Assembly: GCF_026626335.1 (NCBI RefSeq)
Contig: NZ_JAPNTZ010000003.1
Coordinates: forward strand, 434,001 to 498,000
Reading direction: 5' to 3'
Length of the DNA stretch: 64,000 nt
Source: Paractinoplanes pyxinae
GTDB taxonomy: Bacteria > Actinomycetota > Actinomycetes > Mycobacteriales > Micromonosporaceae
Shown here: one piece after another, positions 49,689-59,505 of the stretch
How positions within the stretch are numbered: the first letter of the stretch is position 1
Layout: each line of letters starts with the position of its first letter
Program-made: the position numbers and the translations under genes
Notes under the pieces: model-generated
What the model saw: the letters and a program-made list of their open reading frames with translations, nothing else
Told to the model about the DNA's origin: nothing
The model's database searches: none

Positions 49689-50231
49689 GTGACCCACAAA
49701 CGCTGGCGCGCCGCACTGCTGGTGCCTTTGCTGGCCGCCTGCTCAGCCGAGCCACCCACGCCCCCTACCGCCGCCCCCGCCGCGTCACCAACCGCGCCGG
49801 GCAGTGCCGCGCCCGCGTCGCCGGCTACGCCCAGCAGCGCCGGCTCGGATGTTGTGGATTGCGCCCACGACATCGGCGGCCGCCCGCCGGACTCCGGCTA
49901 CCGCCTGGTGCTGGACGCGGTGGCCCTGCCCACCGGAGTGCTGCAGGCGAACGACTCGGGCGAGCCCGGTCGCCTGTTCGCCAAGACCGGCCTGCTCGTC
50001 CGGGCCGGGAGGGCGGTCGAGCTGACCGTGACCACCCCCGGCGTGACCATCGGCTGGGGCAGCCCCGGCCCGGAGGGCACCACGATCCGCGTACCAGCCT
50101 GCCCGAACCCCAACGGCTGGTTGGCCTTCGCCGGCGGCTACACGGTCACTGAGCCGACGTGCGTAGCGCTGACTGTGCGCTCGAACGGCCGGGAACAGAA
50201 GGCCGAGGTAAGCGTCGGGCGCAGGTGCTGA
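49689..50231 (+). CDS. Lipoprotein of unknown function
   Basis: A 180-residue exported lipoprotein. The signal peptide is MTHKRWRAALLVPLLAAC with the lipobox LAAC (Cys18). A Pro/Thr/Ala/Ser linker (about 20-52) leads to a beta-rich domain with conserved spacing of four cysteines (DCAHD, ACPNP, TCVAL, RRC-end), probably two disulfides. I do not recognise the domain. GTG 49689 is the start. A GC-rich gap follows before the hydrolase stop at 50301. Confidence 0.7.
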   Translation: MTHKRWRAALLVPLLAACSAEPPTPPTAAPAASPTAPGSAAPASPATPSSAGSDVVDCAHDIGGRPPDSGYRLVLDAVALPTGVLQANDSGEPGRLFAKTGLLVRAGRAVELTVTTPGVTIGWGSPGPEGTTIRVPACPNPNGWLAFAGGYTVTEPTCVALTVRSNGREQKAEVSVGRRC

Positions 50232-50300
50232 GCCCGACCACCGCAGTGCCCGGCCGCAGTGGCCGGCCTGAGACGCGGGTCCGCCCGGTGCTCTGCTTTC

Positions 50301-51299
50301 CTATGCCTGCTTGCGCAGGAAATCGGTCAGGGCGCCGGCGAAGAGGCCGGGGGCGGTGTGGCTCGCGAAATGGGACTGGCCGGGCAGGACGGTGCGGGCG
50401 GCTGAAGGCAGCGCGGCGGCCAGCGCCTCCATCGTGTCCGGCATCGGGGGCCACGTGTCGCTGCCCTGCAGTAACAAGGTGGGGACAGTGATGGCCGACC
50501 AACGCTCGACGTCCGTGGTGTCGGCCGTCATGGCTTCGAGGTCGTGCAGACAGCCGACGGCCTCCGACTCCGGCGGGGCGGCAATGGCGGGAAGAATTGC
50601 GGCGGGTACCCGGGCCACTTCCGCCGCCAGCAACCGGGCCGCGCCGAGCAGGTCCCCGGCCTCAAGCAGCCCGCGATAGCGTCCCAGCGCATCCGCCAGC
50701 CCCGCCCCGGCCGAGAAAATCGGCGGCTCGAACACCACCAACGACCGGATCACCACGCCCCCGGCAACCTTCCCGCCGCCGACGCCTCCGTCGCCGCCAG
50801 TTGCGCTGCTAGCGGCGACCGCGCTGTTGGCTCCGCCACGGCTAGCGGCCGCGCTGCTTGTGCCGCCGCTGACGGTCATCCCGCTGTCGATCTTGCCAGC
50901 GGCGGGAGGCCGGCTGACGGTTCGTCCGCTGCCGGAGGCGGACGTAGCGGTGCCTTCTTCCGTTGCGGCTGGTGGTTGGCCGGCCAGCGCGAGAGCGGCA
51001 TGCAGCGCAACCGTGGCGCCGTAGGACGTGCCCACCACGTGCGCCGCGCCGCCGGCCGCGGCGACCACGGCTCGGAGGTCGGCCACGTCGTCGGCGAACG
51101 TCTTGGCCCGTGTGCAGCCGTCGCTGGGGGCGTAGCCGCGGCGGGCGTACGTCAACAGCTCGAAACGGTCGCGCAGCAGCGGCAGGATCGGGTCGAACGA
51201 GTCCAGCCCGCCCGCCGAACCGTGTATCAGCACCACGGGCGGCCCCTCGCCCGTCCGGTTCACGGCCAGCCGCGTGCCATCCTCCGACGTCACAAACAC
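50301..51299 (-). CDS. Alpha/beta hydrolase with low-complexity insertion
   Basis: A 332-residue alpha/beta-fold hydrolase. Oxyanion loop HGSAGG (26-31), nucleophile elbow GTSYG (Ser92), and the catalytic His in PGQSHFASH near the end. Between the nucleophile helix and the next strand (VVIRSLVVFEPP) is an insertion of about 74 residues (108-181) of Gly/Ala/Ser/Thr-rich sequence not expected in this family of normally about 260 residues. The Asp of the triad is probably in LLLQGSDTWPPMPD. Substrate unknown. Confidence 0.8.
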   Translation of the reverse strand: MFVTSEDGTRLAVNRTGEGPPVVLIHGSAGGLDSFDPILPLLRDRFELLTYARRGYAPSDGCTRAKTFADDVADLRAVVAAAGGAAHVVGTSYGATVALHAALALAGQPPAATEEGTATSASGSGRTVSRPPAAGKIDSGMTVSGGTSSAAASRGGANSAVAASSATGGDGGVGGGKVAGGVVIRSLVVFEPPIFSAGAGLADALGRYRGLLEAGDLLGAARLLAAEVARVPAAILPAIAAPPESEAVGCLHDLEAMTADTTDVERWSAITVPTLLLQGSDTWPPMPDTMEALAAALPSAARTVLPGQSHFASHTAPGLFAGALTDFLRKQA

Positions 51300-51349
51300 C
51301 CGGGCACGGTAGCGCTCAGGGCCGCCCTACCGCCTCCTCAATACGCGGG

Positions 51350-53419
51350 TCAGTGGAGGTAGCGGTCGGCCACGGCGGCCGGCTGTTCGGTTATGCGGTT
51401 CTCTTGCAGGTTGCGAGCCAGCCTCAAGTACTGGGCGTGGGCCCAGGTGAGCGGCGTGGCCGAGAACGTCGGCGTGCCGGGAGCGAAGCCAGGCCGGCCG
51501 GCGGGGGACGTCCGGTCCCAGACCTGTTCGGGCAGCATGCCGCCCGGGCCGGTGGCTCGGGTCATCGTGGCCAGGCGCTCGAAGGCGGTGCGGCGGTTGC
51601 CGGCGGCCAGTTCGTACTCGCCGCGTTCGCCGGTCAGCAGGGGCCAGGCGCGGCCCCGGCTGACCAGGGATCCGTCGGGCTCGTTGTACTCCCACTGGCT
51701 GCCGTCCAGTTGCTCGCCGAAGCCGTCGAAGCTGGCCCGGTGCCAGAAGAAGCCGCGCGGGGTGGCCACGCCGAGCTGCTTGTCCACCACCGGCAACGAG
51801 TTCACGACGTCCGCGTCGGACGGCTTGAGGATGCCCAGCCGTACCAGGTCGAGGAAGCCCGGGTCGACCACTCGGCGCTGGTCGACGCCGACCGGGCCGC
51901 TGTCGCCGATGTTGTACTTGGTACCGACGTCCGGCTTGCCGTCCTTGGTCAACCGCAGGAAGTACGGCTTCGACGAGTACGGGCCGTTCGTCGTTACCGT
52001 CCACTTCTTGACGTTGGCCCGCCACGAATCGGCCGTCGCCAGGTAGCGGGCCGCCGACGCCTTGTCGCCCTGGGCGGTGGCGATCGACGCCGCGCACACG
52101 AGCCCGGCGATCGCGGTGGCGATGGTGTTGGGGGAGTAGCCGGACTGGTTCTCCCAGCGCTCCTGCGGCGTGAACGGCGCCTGCGGATACGACACCAGGA
52201 AGTCGGCCGCCTTCTTGACCCCGGACCAGTGGGGTGCGCCGAGCTGGTAGGCCAGCACGATCGGCAGCGCCACCTCGTCGAGCTGCAGGCCGCCCCACAC
52301 CGGCGTCCCGTCGAGCTGCGAGTTCTGCGGGAACGAGCCGTCCGGCTTCTGCTGCACGCCGAACAGGAAGTCGAGCGCCCGCCGCGCCCCGGCCCGGTCG
52401 CCGGCCGCGATCAGGCCGGTCGCTATCTGGTACAGGTCGCGCGACCACACCAGGTGGTACGGGCCGGACGGGTCATCGGTGCCGAACGCCCACGGCGAGG
52501 CCGGCGCGGCCACGTACGCGCCGGGGTGGGTCTTGTCCTCGGCCGCCGCCAGCACCAGCGCCGAGGTGCGGTAGAGCTGCTGCTGGGCCGCGCTGTGCAG
52601 CACCCGCGGCGGGTCACTCAGCCCGGCCAGATAACGCTTCCATCCGTACGCGTAATCGCGCGCGACCCGCTCGAAGCCGGAGTGCAGCGACTTACGGGCG
52701 CCGGCCAGCGCTTCGGTGGGGGTCCCGCCGAACGAAAGTGCCAGCACCGAATGCCTGCCCCGCAGCTGCGCGGTCTGCACCAGACTTCCGGCCCCCGCCG
52801 ATGGATAGTGCCAGTCCATCCGCCCGTCGCGCAGGTCGGTGTGCCCGTCGCTGACCCCGGCGAACCCGCTCGACGTGCCCGCGAAGTCCCCGGCCAGCGC
52901 GCTCGACACCCCGCCGTCCGTGGCGACCAGCGCCTTTCCGACGGTCCGCCCCGAGTCGCCGCCCCGCGAGTTCCCCAACGCCGGGTCGTAGACCGCGTAC
53001 AGCCCGTACGAACGGCCGCCCGAGAACTTCAGATCCACCAGCACCGACGATCGGCCCGGGTCGGTGGTGTAGTCGGCCGTCAGCCTCCACCGCCCTCCGT
53101 CGAAGGTCTGCCGGAACCGCAGCGGCCCGACTTGCTGCGTACGCACCTGGGACGCCTCAATCCCGTCCCGCCCGGTCACCACGAACGTGAGCGCCCGCGC
53201 ACTGGGCCCACCGATCGTCGGGTAGAAGATCTCGCCCAGCCCACCCTGCCGCTGCACGGTCGCCCACACCTTGCTCTCGGTGGTCCGCGACGTGATCAGC
53301 CCCGCCTTCGACGCCGGCAGATACTGCTGATCAACGCCCGGCGTCCCCGGAGCGGTGGAAGCAGCAGGGGCAGCGAGTCCGAGAGTGGCGACCAGCACGA
53401 CCGGCATCAATGGGGTCAT
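51350..53419 (-). CDS. Secreted GH15 glucan hydrolase (glucodextranase/glucoamylase-like)
   Basis: A 689-residue exported glycoside hydrolase family 15 enzyme, releasing glucose from alpha-glucans. Signal peptide 1-22 (PVVLVATLGLAAPAAST). The N-terminal beta-sandwich (about 30-260) is of the glucodextranase-like type, and the (alpha/alpha)6 catalytic domain follows with YHLVWSRDLYQIATGLIAAGD, then RWENQSGYSPNTIATAIAGL (general acid Glu) and GGMLPEQVWD (general base Glu). The WxRD motif is diagnostic. ATG 53419 is chosen because the longer frame would put a charged leader before the signal peptide. It is divergent from the aldo/keto reductase. Confidence 0.9.
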   Translation of the reverse strand: MTPLMPVVLVATLGLAAPAASTAPGTPGVDQQYLPASKAGLITSRTTESKVWATVQRQGGLGEIFYPTIGGPSARALTFVVTGRDGIEASQVRTQQVGPLRFRQTFDGGRWRLTADYTTDPGRSSVLVDLKFSGGRSYGLYAVYDPALGNSRGGDSGRTVGKALVATDGGVSSALAGDFAGTSSGFAGVSDGHTDLRDGRMDWHYPSAGAGSLVQTAQLRGRHSVLALSFGGTPTEALAGARKSLHSGFERVARDYAYGWKRYLAGLSDPPRVLHSAAQQQLYRTSALVLAAAEDKTHPGAYVAAPASPWAFGTDDPSGPYHLVWSRDLYQIATGLIAAGDRAGARRALDFLFGVQQKPDGSFPQNSQLDGTPVWGGLQLDEVALPIVLAYQLGAPHWSGVKKAADFLVSYPQAPFTPQERWENQSGYSPNTIATAIAGLVCAASIATAQGDKASAARYLATADSWRANVKKWTVTTNGPYSSKPYFLRLTKDGKPDVGTKYNIGDSGPVGVDQRRVVDPGFLDLVRLGILKPSDADVVNSLPVVDKQLGVATPRGFFWHRASFDGFGEQLDGSQWEYNEPDGSLVSRGRAWPLLTGERGEYELAAGNRRTAFERLATMTRATGPGGMLPEQVWDRTSPAGRPGFAPGTPTFSATPLTWAHAQYLRLARNLQENRITEQPAAVADRYLH

Positions 53420-53532
53420 GTCACTGGGTCTACTCCGATGCGTTCTTGATCGCACCCGTTCCGGTGGACACCGGGCCTGAGGAGGGTAAGGCTGGGCGGA
53501 GCGCTACCTATGGCAAGGAAGAGGGAATCAGG

Positions 53533-54582
53533 ATGCAGTACCGGCAGCTAGGCCGTACGGGTCTGCGGGTCTCGACGTTCACCCTGGGCACGATGGGCTT
53601 CGGCGGCACCGGCTGGGCGTCCCCGGTCGGCAAGATCGACGTGGCGGGGGCGCGGGAGCAGATCGCGATCGCGCGGGACGCCGGCGTCAACCTCATCGAC
53701 ACGGCCGACGTCTACTCGGACGGGCTCAGTGAGGAGATCCTCGGCGAGGCCCTCGGCGACAGCCGCGACGACGTGCTGATCGCGACCAAGGTGCGGATGC
53801 CGATGGGCGAGGGGCCGAACGACGCCGGGCTCTCGCGGCACCACATCATCCGCGGGGCCGAGGCCAGCCTGCGGCGGCTCGGCACCGACTACATCGACCT
53901 CTACCAGGTGCACGAGTGGGACGGCCAGACCCCGCTCGAAGAGACCCTGACCGCGCTGGACGACCTGGTGCGCAGCGGCAAGGTCCGCTACATCGGGTGC
54001 TCCAACTACTCGGCCTGGCACATGGTCAAGGCGCTCGGCATCTCCGACGCCCGGCAGATCGAGAGGTTCGCCAGCACCCAGGTGTTCTACTCGCTGGCCA
54101 ACCGCGACATCGAGGCCGAGATCGTGCCGGCCGCGCTCGACCAGGGCGTGGGCCTGCTCATCTGGAGCCCGCTGGCCGGTGGTCTGGTCTCCGGCAAGTA
54201 CCGGCGCGGCGTGACGGCGCCCGAGGGCAGCCGGCACCTGTCCGAGTGGAGCGAGCCGCCGATCTACGACGAGGACAAGCTGTACGACTCGATCGAGGTC
54301 GCGGTGAAGATCGGCGAGTCGCACAACGTGTCGGCGGCCCAGGTGTCGCTGGCCTACATCGCCCAGAAGCCGGGCGTGACCTCGCTGATCGTCGGCGCCC
54401 GCACCACCGAGCAGCTGCGCGACAACCTGGCCGCGGCCGAGCTCGAGCTGACCCCCGACGAGATCAAGGCGCTCGACGACGCCAGCGGCGACAACCTGCG
54501 CTACCCGTACTGGCACCAGCGCAACACCAGCACCGACCGCCTGAGCGCGGCCGACCTGTCGCACATCTCCAACTACCTGTAG
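53533..54582 (+). CDS. Aldo/keto reductase
   Basis: A 349-residue NADPH-dependent aldo/keto reductase. The catalytic tetrad is Asp56, Tyr61, Lys86 and His127 ([26 protein letters not shown]). C-terminal coenzyme residues are [20 protein letters not shown]. Length and motifs match the YajO/general-stress AKR group. ATG 53533 has GGAAGAGGGAATCAGG before it. A bidirectional terminator separates it from the convergent alanine dehydrogenase. Confidence 0.93.
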   Translation: MQYRQLGRTGLRVSTFTLGTMGFGGTGWASPVGKIDVAGAREQIAIARDAGVNLIDTADVYSDGLSEEILGEALGDSRDDVLIATKVRMPMGEGPNDAGLSRHHIIRGAEASLRRLGTDYIDLYQVHEWDGQTPLEETLTALDDLVRSGKVRYIGCSNYSAWHMVKALGISDARQIERFASTQVFYSLANRDIEAEIVPAALDQGVGLLIWSPLAGGLVSGKYRRGVTAPEGSRHLSEWSEPPIYDEDKLYDSIEVAVKIGESHNVSAAQVSLAYIAQKPGVTSLIVGARTTEQLRDNLAAAELELTPDEIKALDDASGDNLRYPYWHQRNTSTDRLSAADLSHISNYL

Positions 54583-54586
54583 GCAG

Positions 54587-54618
54587 AACAAGGGGGCGGG
54601 ATGCCCCGCCCCCTTGTT
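54587..54618. terminator. Bidirectional terminator between AKR and ald genes
   Basis: A perfect 14-bp stem (AACAAGGGGGCGGG with its complement) around a 4-nt loop ATGC. It lies between the two convergent stop codons (54582 and 54620), so both transcripts can end here. Confidence 0.9.
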
Positions 54619-54619
54619 C

Positions 54620-55735
54620 TCAATTCAGAACCGAACCGATCTCGACGGACGGGAGGCCCAGCGCGGCGCCGACCTCGGCGTTCGTCAGGGTGCCGTCGTG
54701 GACGCTGAGGCCGAGCGCCAGCGCCGGGTCGGCGTTCAACGCGGCCTTCCAGCCCAGGTCGGCCAGCTTCAACGCGTACGGCAGGGTGGCGTTGGTCAGG
54801 GCGTAGGTCGAGGTGTTGGGCACCGCGCCGGGCATGTTGGCCACGCAGTAGAACACCGACTCGTGCACCTTGTAGACCGGGTTCTCGTGGGTGGTCGGCC
54901 GCGAGTCCTCGAAGCAGCCGCCCTGGTCGATCGCGATGTCGACCAGCACCGAGCCCGGCTTCATCCGCTTCACCAGGTCGTTCGAGACCAGCTTGGGGGC
55001 CTTCGCGCCCGGCACGAGCACCGCGCCGATCACCATGTCGGCCTCGAGGCAGCTCTGCTCGAGCGCGTACGCCGAGGACACCAGCGTCTTGACCCGGCCG
55101 CCGAACTGGGCGTCGATCTGCCGCAGCCGGGCGATGTTCAGGTCGAGCACGGTGACGTCGGCCCCCAGGCCCAGCGCGATCGTCGCCGCGTTGACGCCGG
55201 AGACGCCGCCGCCGATGACCGTCACCTTGGCCGGGCTGACCCCGGGAACACCGCCGGGCAGGACGCCCCGGCCGCCCGAGTTGCGCATCAGGCTGTACGC
55301 GCCGACCTGGGGGGCGAGCCGGCCGGCGACCTCGCTCATCGGGGCCAGCAGCGGCAGCGAGCCGTCGGTCAACTGCACCGTCTCGTACGCGATGGCGGTG
55401 GTGCCGCTGGCCAGCAGCGCCTTGGTGCCGTCGGCGTCGGCCGCCAGGTGCAGGTAGGTGAACAGCACCTGCCCGGCCCGCAGGCGGTGGTACTCGGCGG
55501 CGATCGGCTCCTTGACCTTGAGCAGCAGGTCGGCCCGCTGCCACACGGTGTCGGCGTCGGGCGCGATCTCGGCCCCGGCCGCCACGAAGTCCTGGTCGGT
55601 GATGGCCGAGCCGGCGCCCGCGCCCGCCTCGACGAGCACGTTGTGGCCGCGGCGCACGAATTCGGCGACTCCCGCGGGGGTGATGGCCACCCGGTACTCG
55701 TGGTTCTTGATCTCAGCCGGCACACCGATGTGCAT
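54620..55735 (-). CDS. ald: Alanine dehydrogenase
   Basis: A 371-residue NAD-dependent enzyme converting L-alanine to pyruvate and ammonia. It opens [20 protein letters not shown], has the Lys and His of the active site ([13 protein letters not shown] and FTYLHLAAD), and the coenzyme motif [16 protein letters not shown] followed by VTVLDLN. The ending [12 protein letters not shown] is typical. Length is standard. ATG 55735 is chosen over a 19-residue longer frame. It is divergent from an Lrp-family regulator. Confidence 0.97.
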   Translation of the reverse strand: MHIGVPAEIKNHEYRVAITPAGVAEFVRRGHNVLVEAGAGAGSAITDQDFVAAGAEIAPDADTVWQRADLLLKVKEPIAAEYHRLRAGQVLFTYLHLAADADGTKALLASGTTAIAYETVQLTDGSLPLLAPMSEVAGRLAPQVGAYSLMRNSGGRGVLPGGVPGVSPAKVTVIGGGVSGVNAATIALGLGADVTVLDLNIARLRQIDAQFGGRVKTLVSSAYALEQSCLEADMVIGAVLVPGAKAPKLVSNDLVKRMKPGSVLVDIAIDQGGCFEDSRPTTHENPVYKVHESVFYCVANMPGAVPNTSTYALTNATLPYALKLADLGWKAALNADPALALGLSVHDGTLTNAEVGAALGLPSVEIGSVLN

Positions 55736-55799
55736 CTCAGGTCCTCTCGTCGCGTCGGCATCAGCGTGAAACGATGTGCTGTTTGCCCGCAAGACGAGC

Positions 55800-55810
55800 G
55801 AATAAGATTC
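55800..55810. promoter_or_regulatory. Candidate Lrp-type site and -10 box between ald and lrp
   Basis: GAATAAGATTC is an inverted repeat in an AT-richer patch of the 121-bp divergent intergenic region, and includes TAAGAT, a fair -10 box for the regulator gene on plus. The position fits control of ald by its divergent Lrp protein. Confidence 0.4.
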
Positions 55811-55856
55811 TGCCTGTACGCGATGAGGTGAAGATGCTGCGACAGGCGGGGCTCAA

Positions 55857-56327
55857 ATGACCGACGTACCGAAGGATCTTCGAGGTCTGGATCACATCGA
55901 CCGCGACCTGCTCGCCCTGCTCGAGGTCGACGGCCGCATGCCCAACAACGCGCTGGCCGAGCGGGTCGGCATCGCGCCCTCGACCTGCCTGACCCGGATC
56001 CGGCGGCTGCGCGAGCTGGGCGCGATCCGGGGCTTCCACGCCGACGTCGACCCGGCCTGGATCGGCCGTCCCATCCAGGCCATGATCGCGGTGCGGATCC
56101 GCTCGGAGTCGCGGGACGCCATCGGCAAGTTCGCCGAGTCACTGGCCGGCATCCCCGCCGTACGGGACGTGTATTTCGTTTCTGGTTCTTATGACTTCCT
56201 GCTGCACGTGGCCACGGCGGACGTCGAGGACCTGCGCGAGGTGATCACCGAACGCCTGAGCGGGACGCGCCTGATCGCCGGCACGGAAACTTATCTGATT
56301 TTCGAGCACCGCAGAGGCAACCCGTGA
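55857..56327 (+). CDS. Lrp/AsnC-family regulator, probable ald activator
   Basis: A 156-residue regulator with an N-terminal HTH (DLLALLEVDGRMPNNALAERVGIAPSTCLTRIRRLRELGAIRG, about 18-60) and a C-terminal RAM domain (AMIAVRIRSESRDAIGKFAESLAGIPAVRDVYFVSGSYDFLLHVATAD). The GSYDFLLHV segment binds amino acids in the family. Divergence from alanine dehydrogenase suggests that it activates ald in response to alanine, as AldR does in mycobacteria (inference). Confidence 0.92.
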   Translation: MTDVPKDLRGLDHIDRDLLALLEVDGRMPNNALAERVGIAPSTCLTRIRRLRELGAIRGFHADVDPAWIGRPIQAMIAVRIRSESRDAIGKFAESLAGIPAVRDVYFVSGSYDFLLHVATADVEDLREVITERLSGTRLIAGTETYLIFEHRRGNP

Positions 56328-56428
56328 GCACTGTCCTGCACCCGCGGGTCCGCTCAGGCCGCTGAGGCCGTCGCCGACCGTTAACCCCCGACGGGATCAA
56401 GGCCAATCATCAACGAAGGGGGCGGGAC

Positions 56429-57652
56429 ATGTCAGTCGTACTGGTCGAGTCGGACGCAGCCGAGCAGCAGCGTCTCGCGACGCTGCGCGGCTACGGGGTG
56501 CTGGACACGGCGCCGGAGAGCGACTTCGACGACATCGCGGTGCTCGCCGCGCAGCTCTGCCGCGCACCGATCGCCCTGGTCAGCCTGGTCGATTCGGACC
56601 GCCAGTGGTTCAAGGCGCGGGTCGGGCTGGACCTCTGCGAGACGGCCCGCGAGGACTCGTTCTGCGCGCACGCCATGTACGAGGTCGACGTCATGCAGGT
56701 GCCCGACGCCCGCCTCGACCCGCGGTTCGAGGACAACCCGCTGGTCACCGGCGCGCCCGGCATCGTCTTCTACGCCGGTGCCCCGCTGGTCACGTCGACC
56801 GGCGAAGTGCTGGGCAGCCTGTGCGTCATCGACCACGAGCCCCGGCTGCTCACCCCGGCCGAGAGTCAGGGCCTGAAGACGCTGGCCCGGCACGTGGTGG
56901 CCCAGCTCGAGCTGCGCCAGTACGCCCGCGGGCTGGACGCCGCCAACGAGCGGCTGCGCGAGGCCGACCAGGTCAAGGACGAGTTCCTCTCGCGCGTGAC
57001 GCACGAGCTGCGGACCCCGCTGACCTCCATCAACGGCTACCTCGAGATGCTGGCCGACGACGACGTGGAGCCGGCCGCCGGGGTCGAGTTCCTGACCCGC
57101 ATCCGGCGCAACTCCGACCGGCTGATGGCCCTGGTCGAGGACATGCTGCTGGCCGCGCAGGCCGGGCAGGACCAGCTGCGGCTGACCAAGCGCGGGCTGG
57201 ACCTGGCCGAATTGTCGCGCGCGGCGGTCGTACGCAATGGGGTCCTGGCCGAAGGCCGGGGTCTGCAGATCCGGGCCGACGCGCCCGAACCGGTTCCGGT
57301 CGAGGCCGACGAGGCCCGGCTGATCCAGGTGATCGAGCGCCTGGTCCTCAACGCGGTCAAGTTCACCCCGCGCGGCGGCATCACGGTCAGCGCGGCCGGC
57401 CGCGGCGACCACGTCGAACTGGTCGTGCGGGACACCGGCATCGGCATGAGCGCGGCCGACCGGGAACGTGTGCTGGCGCCGTTCCGCCGCGCGGCCGACG
57501 CCGAACGGGCCGAGGTGCAGGGGGCCGGCCTGGGGCTGAGCATCGTCAAGGCGATCGTCGACGGCCACGGCGGCTCGGTGCGCATCGAGAGCGAACCGGG
57601 GCGGGGGACGGCGGTCATCGTGACGCTGCCGCGGCTCGCAGGAAATATATAA
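56429..57652 (+). CDS. GAF-domain sensor histidine kinase
   Basis: A 407-residue soluble kinase. The N-terminal GAF domain (about 18-165) has the FDDIAVLAAQLCRAPIALVSLVDSDRQWFKA and SFCAHAMY motifs of phytochrome-related GAFs. HisKA follows with the H-box VTHELRTPLTS (His192), then N-box LVLNAVKFTPRGG, G1 DTGIGMSAAD and G2 GAGLGLSIVKAIVDGHGG of the HATPase. No response regulator is adjacent. ATG 56429 follows AAGGGGGCGGGAC. Confidence 0.92.
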   Translation: MSVVLVESDAAEQQRLATLRGYGVLDTAPESDFDDIAVLAAQLCRAPIALVSLVDSDRQWFKARVGLDLCETAREDSFCAHAMYEVDVMQVPDARLDPRFEDNPLVTGAPGIVFYAGAPLVTSTGEVLGSLCVIDHEPRLLTPAESQGLKTLARHVVAQLELRQYARGLDAANERLREADQVKDEFLSRVTHELRTPLTSINGYLEMLADDDVEPAAGVEFLTRIRRNSDRLMALVEDMLLAAQAGQDQLRLTKRGLDLAELSRAAVVRNGVLAEGRGLQIRADAPEPVPVEADEARLIQVIERLVLNAVKFTPRGGITVSAAGRGDHVELVVRDTGIGMSAADRERVLAPFRRAADAERAEVQGAGLGLSIVKAIVDGHGGSVRIESEPGRGTAVIVTLPRLAGNI

Positions 57653-57665
57653 GCGCTGTTACATT
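57644..57665. promoter_or_regulatory. Imperfect palindrome at the marR promoter
   Basis: Two 11-bp arms, AATATATAAGC and GCTGTTACATT, are complementary at 8 of 11 positions. The right arm contains TTACAT, a -10 box ending 7 nt before the GTG start at 57672, so a MarR dimer bound here would block its own leaderless transcript. Confidence 0.5.
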
Positions 57666-57671
57666 GCTCCG

Positions 57672-58127
57672 GTGGACCTGCTCGACAGCAATCACTGGAG
57701 CGACCTGCACGCGCTGCTGGCCGAGCTCGACCGGGACGTCGCCGCCCTCTACACCAAGGCCGGCATCGAGGGCATGCGCACCCGCTTCGTGGGCCCGCTC
57801 ATCGCCCTGCACCGGTTCGGGCCGATGACGATCCGCGAGCTGGCCGACCGGCGCGGGGTGTCGCACTCGGCGATGAGCCAGACCGCGGCCGCCATGGCCC
57901 GGGCCGGGTTCGTCGAGAGCACGGCGGGCGCCGACGGCCGGACCCGCCCGATCGGTCTCACCGCCCGCTCGCGCGAGCTCATGCCGTTCATGGTCGCCGA
58001 GTGGCGGTCGACCGAGGCGGCGGTGCGGCGGCTCGACGAGGAACTGCCGTACTCGATGACGCAGGTGGTGGCCGACCTGCGGCAGCTTCTGGCCACCAAG
58101 CCGTTCGCGGAGCGGCTGCGCTCGTGA
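57672..58127 (+). CDS. MarR-family regulator
   Basis: A 151-residue winged-helix regulator: MTIRELADRRGVSHSAMSQTAAAMARAGFVESTAGADGRTRPIGLT contains helix 3, helix 4 and the wing (about 51-96). The dimerisation helices at both ends are present. The start GTG 57672 follows the promoter without a leader. The stop overlaps the MFS transporter start (GTGA), so regulator and efflux pump form one unit, which is the usual autoregulated drug-export arrangement. Confidence 0.9.
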   Translation: MDLLDSNHWSDLHALLAELDRDVAALYTKAGIEGMRTRFVGPLIALHRFGPMTIRELADRRGVSHSAMSQTAAAMARAGFVESTAGADGRTRPIGLTARSRELMPFMVAEWRSTEAAVRRLDEELPYSMTQVVADLRQLLATKPFAERLRS

Positions 58128-59341
58128 ACGTGCTGACCGATCTGCGGCCGTTGCGCGAGAACCGGACGTTCCGGCGGCTGTGGCTGGGGACGACGGCGTC
58201 CGGCTTCGGCGGTCAGTTCGGCGTGTTCGCGGTCATGTTCTACGTCTGGGACAGCACCCGCAGCGGCGCCGCGCTGGGCCTGGTCGGGCTGGCCACCGGT
58301 CTGCCGCTGATCGTCGTCGCCCTGGCCGGCAGCGCCTTCACCGACCACGTCGACCGGCGGCGGCTGGCCCTGCGCTGCACGGTCGCCCAAATCGTGATCT
58401 CGGCCGCGATGGCCTTCGTGGCGTTCACCGACGCCGGCGGCGTGCCCGCGATGCTCGGGCTGGTGGCGCTGCAGGCGGGGCTGGGCGGGCTGGTCGGCCC
58501 GGCCCGGCAGACTTTCGTACCGGCTCTTCTGACCGGGGACCGGCTCGCGGCCGGGCTCGCCCTCAACCACCTTTCGTTCCAGGTGGCGATGCTGCTCGGG
58601 CCGGCCGCGGCGGGCGTGCTCACCGCCGTGGCCGGGGTGGGCTGGTGCCTGGTCTTCGACACGATCACCTTCGGGGCGGCGCTGGCCGGGCTGGCCGGTC
58701 TGCCGTCCGGGGTGCCGGCGGCCGAGGGGGCTCCCGGCTGGCGGTCGGTGCGGGCCGGTTTCGCGTACGCGGGAAGGACCCCGGCCGTGCGCGGGGCCCT
58801 GCTGGCCGACCTGGCCGCCACCTCCTTCGCCATGCCGGTGGCGCTGTTCCCGATCGTGAACGCGGAGAAGTTCGGCGGCCGGCCCGAGGTGCTGGGCCTG
58901 TTCACGACGGCGCTGGCCGTGGGCGGCGTGCTGGCGATGCTGCTGTCCGGCCCGGCCACCCGTGAGCCGCGCCCCGGCCGCCTCATGCTGATCTGCGGCG
59001 CGGTGTGGGGCGCCGCGCTCGGAGCGGCCGGCCTGACCAGCAACCTGGCGCTGTTCCTGCTGCTCCTGGCGATCGCGGGCGCCGCCGACACCTGGGCGGT
59101 CGTCTCGCGCGGCACGGTCGTCCAGACGGTGACCCCGCCCGGCTACCGCGGCCGCATCTCGTCGCTGGAACACATCGCCGGCGCGGCCGGCCCCCAGCTT
59201 GGCACCGTGCGGGCGGGCCTGGTCGCCGCGGCCACCTCGGGCGGGGCCGCACTGGTTCTGGGTGGGCTCACCGCCGTGGCCGCCACCGCGGCGATCGCCG
59301 CCACCGCACCCCAGCTCCGGCGCTTCCGACACGCTCCGTAG
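58124..59341 (+). CDS. MFS transporter (drug-efflux type)
   Basis: A 405-residue transporter with about twelve membrane helices. N-terminal RENRTFRRLWLGTTASGFGGQFGVFAVMFYVWDSTRSG and the cytoplasmic motif DHVDRRRLALRC resemble the enterobactin exporter/MFS_3 group. Later motifs are VVQTVTPPGYRGRISSLEHIAGAAGPQLGTVRAG, characteristic of that group. It is coupled by a 4-nt overlap to the MarR gene. Substrate unknown. Confidence 0.88.
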   Translation: MNVLTDLRPLRENRTFRRLWLGTTASGFGGQFGVFAVMFYVWDSTRSGAALGLVGLATGLPLIVVALAGSAFTDHVDRRRLALRCTVAQIVISAAMAFVAFTDAGGVPAMLGLVALQAGLGGLVGPARQTFVPALLTGDRLAAGLALNHLSFQVAMLLGPAAAGVLTAVAGVGWCLVFDTITFGAALAGLAGLPSGVPAAEGAPGWRSVRAGFAYAGRTPAVRGALLADLAATSFAMPVALFPIVNAEKFGGRPEVLGLFTTALAVGGVLAMLLSGPATREPRPGRLMLICGAVWGAALGAAGLTSNLALFLLLLAIAGAADTWAVVSRGTVVQTVTPPGYRGRISSLEHIAGAAGPQLGTVRAGLVAAATSGGAALVLGGLTAVAATAAIAATAPQLRRFRHAP

Positions 59342-59505
59342 CGCCGGGACGCCCCGTTTTGCGAGCTTCGGCGACACTCCGTCCCGGGATTGACCGGAGC
59401 GATCATGTTGCGGCAAGCGCTGGGCAGGTACCTTGTGTCGGGCGCGGCCACCGATCGCGCCTTGATCGGGCGCGCGACCAGCGGCGCGCCGGGGAGGTGC
59501 CATCG

